A stretch of DNA of 64,000 nt, from assembly GCA_032622095.1 (NCBI GenBank), contig CP136066.1:49322911-49386910 (forward strand), given 5' to 3'. Source of the stretch: Siphonodentalium dalli. Taxonomy: Eukaryota; Mollusca; Scaphopoda; Gadilida; Siphonodentaliidae. The first letter of the stretch is position 1; every line of letters starts with the position of its first letter. Shown in pieces: positions 56,301 to 64,000 of the stretch. The position numbers and the translations under genes were made by a program. The notes beneath the pieces were generated by a model. The model was not told the DNA's origin. It made no database searches and worked only from the letters and a program-made list of their open reading frames with translations.

Positions 56301-57240
56301 GACTATAAACATAAAGACTACATGTATACATATGTATGTTTGGAACGCGATTTCCAATCTTAGCATATACATGTACTAGCACGGTTACACATCGTTGCCC
56401 AGGTCAAAAAGTAACCAAAGCTTTGATATGTTTCTTATCGGCTATAATAAATATGCACCATACGAATTGGCAAAAAATCTTAATCAATTCGAAATAATAC
56501 GCTGAATAAATATATTTTGTGTTTCAGAGAATCCCCTCCTATAATTCAGGCGCCGCTAATTCAGAAAATTAAACAACGCTATATATCGCATCATGTATAT
56601 ATCAATATTGGTGAAATCGGTTACAGTTTTTTTATAGATGTTAGTGCTACGTCTACCGCTCATCATGACTAACTCTGACAGCACCACTGTGTCAACTACA
56701 AACTTCTCCGCCAGATGAAACATAATGTACATTGCATACTTAGAGTGCGCTGTCGATTTGTGTTGCCATCACCAAGCATCGACCCTGACTCCGATGCTGC
56801 ATATTTGGGCCACACACATCATTCAATTGCTTGTATCGCGAAGATTTATTTGCTTGGTAAAAAAAACCCATCGGTGATAACAATCTGTTTGAAATGTTGA
56901 TGCCTTACTCCGTACTACTCGAATCATCGCATTGCCAATAAGTTTGGATGAAATCGACTAGAACATGGCTTTATCGATTTTGGTGACCATCATTCAACAC
57001 CTATTCCTGGAACGGACATTGCCACTTTGGCACATTTGAACAACACTCATGGGAGCAAACTTATTTGGTCTTGTTTTATTCATTTCATATATGTGTTATA
57101 TTATATTGGTTTTTGCTTGAATTTGTGTAACATGCTTATGTTAATTTAGGATTGGAAATAAATATGTTTGCACTAACCATTGAATTTCACATATAACGAG
57201 ATCCCAAAGTATGCGTATAGTGAAACTCTGCGGTCAATAT
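53376..57240. other. Intergenic, no gene recognised
   Basis: Two overlapping antiparallel frames of about 110 codons (54711-55031 minus and 55031-55375 plus) resemble nothing I know and lack clear coding character. No RNA gene or repeat array noticed. Confidence 0.35.
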
Positions 57241-57261
57241 TTATTAGCAATTGCGGTACCA

Positions 57262-57606
57262 TCGAACCCTAAACCCGTCCTTCGCATGGACGAATTGTTT
57301 ATCATCTAACCCGAAACCCATCCCTGGCATGGACGAATTGTTTACAATCTAATCCGAAACCCATCCCTGGCATGGACGAATTGTTTATCATCTAACTCGA
57401 AACCCAAACCCATCCCTGGCATGGACGAAATGTTTATCATCTAACCAAAACCCATCCCTGGCATGGAAGAATTGTTTATCACCTAACCCAAAACCCATCC
57501 CTGGCATGGACGAATTGTTTATCATCTAACCCAAAACCCATCCCTGGCATGGACGAATTGTTTATCATCTAACCCAAAACCCATCCCTGGCATGGACGAA
57601 TTGTTT
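57262..57606 (+). repeat. 43-bp minisatellite
   Basis: About eight copies of CCCATCCCTGGCATGGACGA followed by ATTGTTTATCATCTAACCCAAAA without a break. The last three anchors (57494, 57537, 57580) are exactly 43 bp apart; earlier units vary by a few bases. Confidence 0.9.
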
Positions 57607-58497
57607 GTGTTATTCGGGCAACTCCACTTTGGCATCTTTAGACCAGCAGCCCCTGTATCATGGAGATGATGAAGGATATCAGCGAAAAAAAACCCCAAAG
57701 ATTCTGGTTCCCGGCTTCTCTACCGCCTTGACGCCCGACTGAATGTTTAAACTATATAATTTTCTAGTGCCTTCCCCGTACATTTATCCCAGTTAGACCT
57801 GCTTGGAGCTTGCGCGAATGTACCATGTATATGGCTATAGCGAACAGGCAGACACACATCTGACAGGAATGGACGAATCTGATGGATCCCTCTCAGCGAT
57901 ATACATGTATCATGCTCATAATTTTAGAAAATAGCCCCACATTCTTTTACAGTGACGCTGATCATGTGTCTCACATAATACCATAAAATTGCCCTTGATA
58001 TTTCAGTTGCTAGCCACACATTTAAGTCTGTTTATTGAATGGCACATGCTTCTGTCGCACAATGGGGGTGAGTTTCTAGTCAAGAGGTAATCTGTTAGAC
58101 CCTTCTATCGATCAATATGAGTAATGGCGCATGCACAATTCGCGAAAGTTTTCAAGATGCCCACAATACATCGCAGCGACTGATGCAGAATTACAAAAGA
58201 GTTATTTGATTGCACTCGGTCGTGTAATAGGTGTCCATTAGATCTCACTGTTATAAGCATTTTCAGTACTGCATGGGTTCAGATATGTCTTTAAAATATT
58301 GATCGTGATTGCATGAACCAATTTCACATAGCGCTGCGGAGGGGTTTATCAGTGGGAAGCTATTAGTTGTGTATGTAATAACAGTACAAGTTATTGTGCG
58401 GACTGTACCTCCAATTTGAAATCCGACATATTGGAAAAATACGAGATGGCCAGCCATTATGTCCATCACGAAAATCACGTAGAGAGTAATATATCAC
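57607..58497. other. Intergenic, no gene seen
   Basis: No recognised feature; short frames only. Confidence 0.4.
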
Positions 58498-59177
58498 ATT
58501 CAGCACAGCCTTCACTATTAAGAAGAGTCTATTGCACCCAAATTCCCAGGTGATAAAGACATCCGGATCTTTTTTCTTGAATGCCAGCTAACTGGGACCT
58601 TGGCTAACTGGGATCTTCGACTAACTGGGACCTTGGCTAACTGGGACCATGACCAACTGGGACCTTGGCTAACTGGGACCTTGGTTATATTTATTACATA
58701 TATTAGTAGAATAGAACATTCAATTCATTGTTATTGTTTGTTTTGTTTATGTTATTGCTTCAAAGTGTTTTAGATTTGTTTTAACCTGACTTTATAAAAA
58801 AAAAATTTTACAAAATTATTTTATCAATTTTATATAACCTCTATAAAACTGAAGTTCACAGATATTTGTATTTCTTATTTTTATCCACTTATATATTTCT
58901 ATGAATGTTTATTGTTAATAAAGTCAATAAAGTAATGGCTATTATGTTAAGATATTACAGTTAAGATATAATAAAGTGATTGTCACTCATGGCATTCACA
59001 GTGAAGGTGTGAGTTTGTTTTGAAAGCGATTAATGTGTGATAACTCATGTTGTTTTAAGCAGTTGTTCCATTTGATCATGTGCTCTAATCATTGGCAGCT
59101 TACTTGTACTTGTATAAACTGACCAGTTATCAGCACATTCAGCACGGCCTTCACTATTAAGAAGAGTCTATTGCACG
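58498..59177 (+). repeat. Segment bounded by ~43-bp direct repeats
   Basis: CACATTCAGCAC(A/G)GCCTTC followed by ACTATTAAGAAGAGTCTATT and GCAC occurs at 58498-58540 and 59134-59177. The span contains an 18-bp tandem array (58581-58690). It is either an insertion with long flanking repeats or a segmental duplication. Confidence 0.6.
58581..58690 (+). repeat. 18-bp tandem repeat
   Basis: About six copies of CTAACTGGGACCTTGG with two variable bases (variants GGATCTTCGA and GGACCATGAC). Confidence 0.85.
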
Positions 59178-59279
59178 GGATTGACTATTTCGAGTAACAG
59201 CAACGGAACGAGGAACAGGAACAACGTCCGAGTAACAGAATGACTATTTCGAGTAACAGGAACGAGGAACAGATATATA

Positions 59280-59745
59280 AGCTCATATTTCTCGCGTTTT
59301 ACGCTATGAAACAATCCATATTGCATAGCAATCGAAAGAATAGCCTCTCCACTTAATGAATAATGCAAAAATATTTAAACACTACTTTTGATAATTATGC
59401 GTATAATTGGCCAGGAACGTCGAGCGGTGAATCGGAAATTAGCTAAAAACGAATAAAATCCGAGTACTGGGAATGAGGAACAGAGATATATGCTAAATTT
59501 TCTCGCATTTTACGCAATCAAACAATACATGCTATACACCATTCGAAAGAATAGCCTCTCCCCTTCATTACGATTGCAATACTTAATCATTACTTCTGAG
59601 AACTAAGCGTATATTTGGCCAGGAACGTCGAGCGGTGAATCGGAAATTAGCACACACAACAAAATATTATACACCATTCGAAAGCATAGTCTCTCCCCTT
59701 CATTAAAATTGCAACATTTAAATACCACTTTTGAGATGCTAAAGA
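59280..59745 (+). repeat. About 205-bp imperfect tandem repeat (2.3 units)
   Basis: CCAGGAACGTCGAGCGGTGA then ATCGGAAATTAGC occurs at 59411 and 59619. CGAAAGAATAGCCTCTCC recurs in all three units. Confidence 0.75.
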
Positions 59746-61084
59746 CACCCTGATCTTTTTTCTTTCCGTGGGTAATGGTGATTTTTTTTTAGGTGAGCCA
59801 AATATCATATATATAGGTTTATATAATATATCAGATAATTTACTTGATTGTCACTTGCTTGCAACGTGTGATATTATGGTAGTGGCACAGATATTGGTTA
59901 TGGAATGGCTGGAAACATCACCCGAATATGATCACGATTATAGGGGTTGGCATAGGCGAATAGGAAGACGGCTATAGGACGTCACATAGGCGTCACCCGA
60001 AGAATGGTTGTGCATCTTTTTGGTAACCACTTGTCTTTCGGAGTATATATGACTTTCATGCTCATCGCGTAATATTCTTGATTTACTCAAAGGAATCTTT
60101 GTTAATTTCCGAATAACACCATCAAGTCTAACCTGCCATTTGTTCTCGCATTAAGCCGGAATAAATCCCTCATGTTTTAATATAACATAATTTGGCTATA
60201 ACGAGAGAAAATTTAGACATATAGTCATGGCAACAGGTGCCATTTCGAAATATGTAAACTACACCATTATTGTGTTCGTTATAGCATCGGAAAACGTACA
60301 AATAAGTTTGGAGAAAATTTACGATAGAATGCAGCCTCAATCGTTGACACGACGGTGCCGCTTTGGTGAACAGTTTTTATCAATGGTGTGGTCGTCTCCA
60401 TGCCCCATCCTCAACCAGAAGGTCCCGGTTTGGAAAAAGTTAAACTACACCTTTATTCTTATACATAAATTTGTTGGAAATAGCGACATAATGTTTTTAT
60501 CATTTGTTCTGTCATCATCACTGATCCGGTCGGCAAGACTTCTGAATTTGAAATAGATCATTAAACTTATCGTATATCACTGATATATACATATGCATGA
60601 ATTTGGTGGAAATCGGTGAACACTAATTAAGTTTGGCACCTGTCCCAAACACGGCATCACTTTTGTATCCTTAAGTCCCACACTAAGCGTCCATGTGTCA
60701 TGTAAATATAGAATACTAGCAGGGTTACCCGGCGTTGCCCAGTTTAATGTATGCTGTGGATATTTGTTGGGAACAGAGAATGCTCTTGCTTAAAGTGTTA
60801 TACGTTTTCTCACAAATTGTATATTCAAATAGCATCACAAAACATGATTATTACAGTCATGGAATATAAGTAGTGGCTCACCTTGTCAATTGTCATTCTG
60901 TTTATCGCGATTAATTCGTTCCACCAATAATGAAGTATTTATTTATTTACAACTGCGTATACATTAGACGTTATAATATGATACATGAACATCATAAACA
61001 CATTAGTTCGATAAAAGATGATAATTGGGTTTTACATATTGAGATGTATCAATCAATCTAGTGGGTTGGACTAAGATCTCGAGG
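59746..61084. other. Intergenic, no gene seen
   Basis: A 109-codon frame at 60227-60556 is made of the same dispersed text (AACTACACCATTATTGTGTTC, AATTTGGTGGAAATCGG near 60602) and is not convincing as a gene. Confidence 0.4.
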
Positions 61085-62180
61085 ACACCTGGCTATCATA
61101 TCTCCATGAAGATACAGATGTTTCAAAGAAATTTCCAGGTGCTCCTCTGTTCATGTTGCTAAAAATTGGCTAAATATTCTTAGTTTAAACGAAATGTTGC
61201 TGCGCACATATATCAGCTACGTGTGCCAGACACAGAGCGAGATTTTTAGTTGTTTATGTCAGTCGATGAGTCTGTTCTAAAATCCTTGTCAGATGTCAGT
61301 ATTGGTAGGATCCTGAAAAGTCTTGTGCTACTAACTGCATTTTCTTGTATATCAGAAGAAACTATATTTGACTGCACACTGTGACCACTATTTTTGAACA
61401 GGCCTTCCATATCTCTTGACAAATTGTAACTTTTTGTGGAAACTCTATTGAATGGAACAGACTAAATTTTGTTATTATATATATGCAATCCTCTGACGGT
61501 TCGAGGTCTCTCATTTTGCACGAATATAATTATGTATCTCTTCAATAGAATGATAAATATACGTTTAATGCTTCTTCTAGTTATCTCTTTTTGCTAGCTC
61601 ATTGTGTGAATGCCTTGATTGCCATTCCCATATAAATATGACTGTTAAGAAGATATAATTGTTCAAGTGACTTATGTGGGTCACCATATGTCGGGATTGT
61701 GAAATGTGAACGCCCAACTACTTAAAATGATATGGAGATGGCCTGGTGACTGTATATAACTTATATGTGGATATCGGCGAATAGCAATCTTATCAATGAT
61801 AGTGCATATCCGCTCATCATCCGTGACGCAAACGACACCAAATGTGATTTAATTCATGGTATATCATTAGAGAAAAACATGTATGAATTTGCTGGAATTT
61901 GGTTTATTAAATCAATTGTTGATGCAACGCTGACTCGAACAACGCCATATTGCGAAGGTGATTATGTATTCGTTTGGTGGAAATCAGCGACAAAACTATT
62001 TCACCATATTTTTTAAATTCCCCCTCCCACCAACAGCGTCATTTTAGAAAATGTTAACCCGCACCATTATCTTCCTTGTAAAAAGTTACCCCTCTTAGAA
62101 CGCATTAGTGCCATCTCGATTGTACCGCGTGAAATTATATATAGGACGCACACAGACAGACAAAAAGACAGACAGACAGC
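61085..62180 (+). repeat. Dispersed repeat, second copy, GACA tail
   Basis: Diverged copy of 52030-53375, ending in GACAGACAAAAAGACAGACA near 62150. An 83-codon frame inside (61765-62016) has no counterpart at the first copy. Confidence 0.6.
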
Positions 62181-62199
62181 ACGATTTTATTTCTTGTAT

Positions 62200-63515
62200 C
62201 ATTTGAGAAGAACGTGTCTGAATTTGATGGTAATTGGTACTAAAAATATTTTGTATCAGTTTTGGTGACCCTCCCGTCCCTATTTCGGACTCAAGCTGCA
62301 CACACTAAGACTCATTAGAGATTAGAGATGCATATATATGAAATTGGTGAACATTGGCGAGAATACAAATTCGTATCAAATTTAAGGTCCCCATATCTCT
62401 CACCCATAGGGCACCAATTTGGTGTATCTAAACCACACGATAAGAAACCTCGTATCACGGAGAAGAATATGTATCAATCTGGTGGAAATCGGTACTAAAC
62501 ATATAGATATAATTTTTTGTGTCCCTCTCATCTCTATACACCACTGACTCGACTGGCCCCACTTGTGACATCCTTAAACACACGATTAAACTCCTGATAT
62601 CATGGATATGATTGTTTATAAGTTTGGTGTTAATCGGCGACTAAACAATTTTTTTTTATCAAATTTGGTGCTCCCCTCTCCATCTCTCACCCAAACAGCA
62701 CCACTATGGCGTCTTTAAATCACGATTAGATTCCTCGTATCATGGATAAGAACGTGCATCAATTTGGTGGAAATTGGCGCTAAAAAAATTGTGCATCAAT
62801 TTTGGTGCCCCTGTCCCTTTCAATGCAACCCTGACTCGAATGAGGCCACATTTGACAGATAAAAGCCACACCATTAGACTCCTCATACCATGGGGATGAT
62901 TTTGTATAAGTGTGGTGGCAATCGGCGACTTATTATCAAATTTAGTGCCCACCCCTCCCAATCTCTCATCCAAAAACAACAATTTGGCGTTGTTAAATCG
63001 CACAATTAGATTCCTTGTATCATGAAGAAGAATATATATCAATTTGGTGGAAATCGGCGCTAAATTTAGTTTATCAATTTTGGTGCCCCTCTCCCCTTCC
63101 GTTCATCCCTGACTCAAACGACGCCACTTTTGACATATTTAAACCACACCGTTGGATTCTTCATATCATGGGGATGATTATATGTAAGTTTCGTGGCAAT
63201 CGGCGACAGAAAAAAAAATCTGCCCCCCCCTTCCGGGCACCCCTGACGCGAACGGCGCGACTTTTGCCATATTTAAACCACGCCATTAGATTCCTCATAT
63301 TATGGGGATGATTATATATAAGTTTGGTGGCAATCGGCGACAAATGTCCCTCCCCCTTTTCTGCCCCTGACAACAACGGCGTCACTTAGAAAATTCTAAC
63401 CCCGACCATTATCTTTCTCGTACAAAGCTACTCATAGCAGACCCCTTTGGCATCATCTAGATGGTCCCCTGTGAATTTCTATAGAACACAGACAGACAGA
63501 CAGACAGACAGACAT
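62200..63515 (+). repeat. Imperfect dimeric array, about 280-bp period, GACA end
   Basis: TTTGGTGG(A/C)AATCGGCG-type anchors near 62480, 62625, 62760, 62908, 63041, 63187 and 63320 alternate about 146 and 134 bp. Monomers alternate AGATTCCTCGTATCATG...ATGTATCAATTTGGTGG and TCATGGGGATGATTATATAT followed by AAGTTTGGTGG. It ends TGAATTTCTATAGAACACAG and (GACA)n at 63489-63513. Members also occur singly at 52907-53181 and 60602. Confidence 0.75.
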
Positions 63516-64000
63516 TCCCAAATATAGATATAGATGTAGCTGGTGCCGCCGTTTAAACTCTTTATGTCTGTGAGGTGGATTTGAGCATCTATAGATACAA
63601 AATCCACAAGCGGACAGAGTGCCACTGAGAGCGAAATAGTTCGTTTGTTTTTGTATAGTTATTCAAAGCTTACCTTGTTCTGATGGTTTATAGATGTTTT
63701 AGAGCGAAAACACATATCCCTTAGTACGAACATTTGTATCAATTGCGGCGATTTGCGGACGATGAAAACGTCCCAAAATCAGAATGACGTTATTTGAGTC
63801 TGTTGACGTCCTTAGTTTCCTGCGCAATTTGTATATGGCATTGCATCGTAAAACGTATCACGCAGAACAATAGGTATTTAGTCGACGTTAAAAAGTTTAT
63901 CAATTTTGATGCCCCCTTACCATACTCAAACGGCGCCACTTTTGGCATCATTTAACCAAACTGTTAACCCCACTTAACATGGAGATGATTGTATATGTAT
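63516..64000. other. Intergenic, no gene seen
   Basis: Unremarkable to the window end; the last 100 bp re-enters the GGCGCCACTTTTGGCATCAT-type dispersed repeat. Confidence 0.4.

Overview
ORGANISM. Eukaryotic, almost certainly metazoan, genomic DNA. It is AT-rich, packed with dispersed repeats, MITE-like elements and minisatellites, and holds one giant Ty3/gypsy LTR retrotransposon family. A decayed gene at 47.5-48.3 kb belongs to a Cys-rich protein family that I associate with invertebrate genomes. A mollusc or other lophotrochozoan is plausible, but that is inference. I recognise no intact host gene. LAYOUT. 1-11.7 kb: host DNA with a degenerate ~155-bp tandem array, a nest of TIR elements (3.16-4.78 kb) interrupted by a Tc1/mariner-like MITE with TA duplications, a 31-bp minisatellite and another TIR element (10.86-11.52 kb). 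11.74-45.80 kb: a rearranged cluster made from one retrotransposon family. 45.8-64 kb: host DNA with the pseudogene, several minisatellites and dispersed repeats ending in GACA tracts. THE RETROTRANSPOSON. By comparing junctions I reconstruct the canonical order as LTR (5.7-6.4 kb) - PBS - gag1 - SGNH hydrolase - gag2/PR/RT/RNase H/IN - polypurine tract - LTR, so about 19-20 kb in all. The LTR carries three tandem arrays, of 249, 123/132 and 114 bp. Copy 1 (minus strand) has a fully open 1,490-codon pol, a complete 3' LTR (11878-17599) and only 34 bp of its 5' LTR. Copy 2 (plus strand) has a near-complete 5' LTR (25300-31662), intact gag1 and SGNH genes, a pol broken by three small indels, and a truncated 3' end. 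The two copies stand head to head. Copy 2 runs through a microhomology junction into a third LTR in inverted orientation, which ends in a 41-bp hairpin that folds back into a fourth LTR fragment. Both outer ends of the cluster carry the same 136-bp flank, inverted and identical. The locus is therefore a fold-back/template-switch rearrangement or an assembly artefact. HOW THE GENES WORK TOGETHER. gag1 and the N-terminus of pol are paralogous Gag proteins. Neither has a CCHC zinc knuckle, and gag1 ends in an RG-rich basic tail instead. The SGNH hydrolase is an accessory gene between them. The leader after the PBS has a TATA box and a consensus splice donor, and good acceptors precede the SGNH and pol genes, so a spliced, retrovirus-like expression scheme is likely. 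Each 249-bp LTR repeat carries perfect E2F, ETS and E-box consensus sites, which would make the LTR a modular enhancer.
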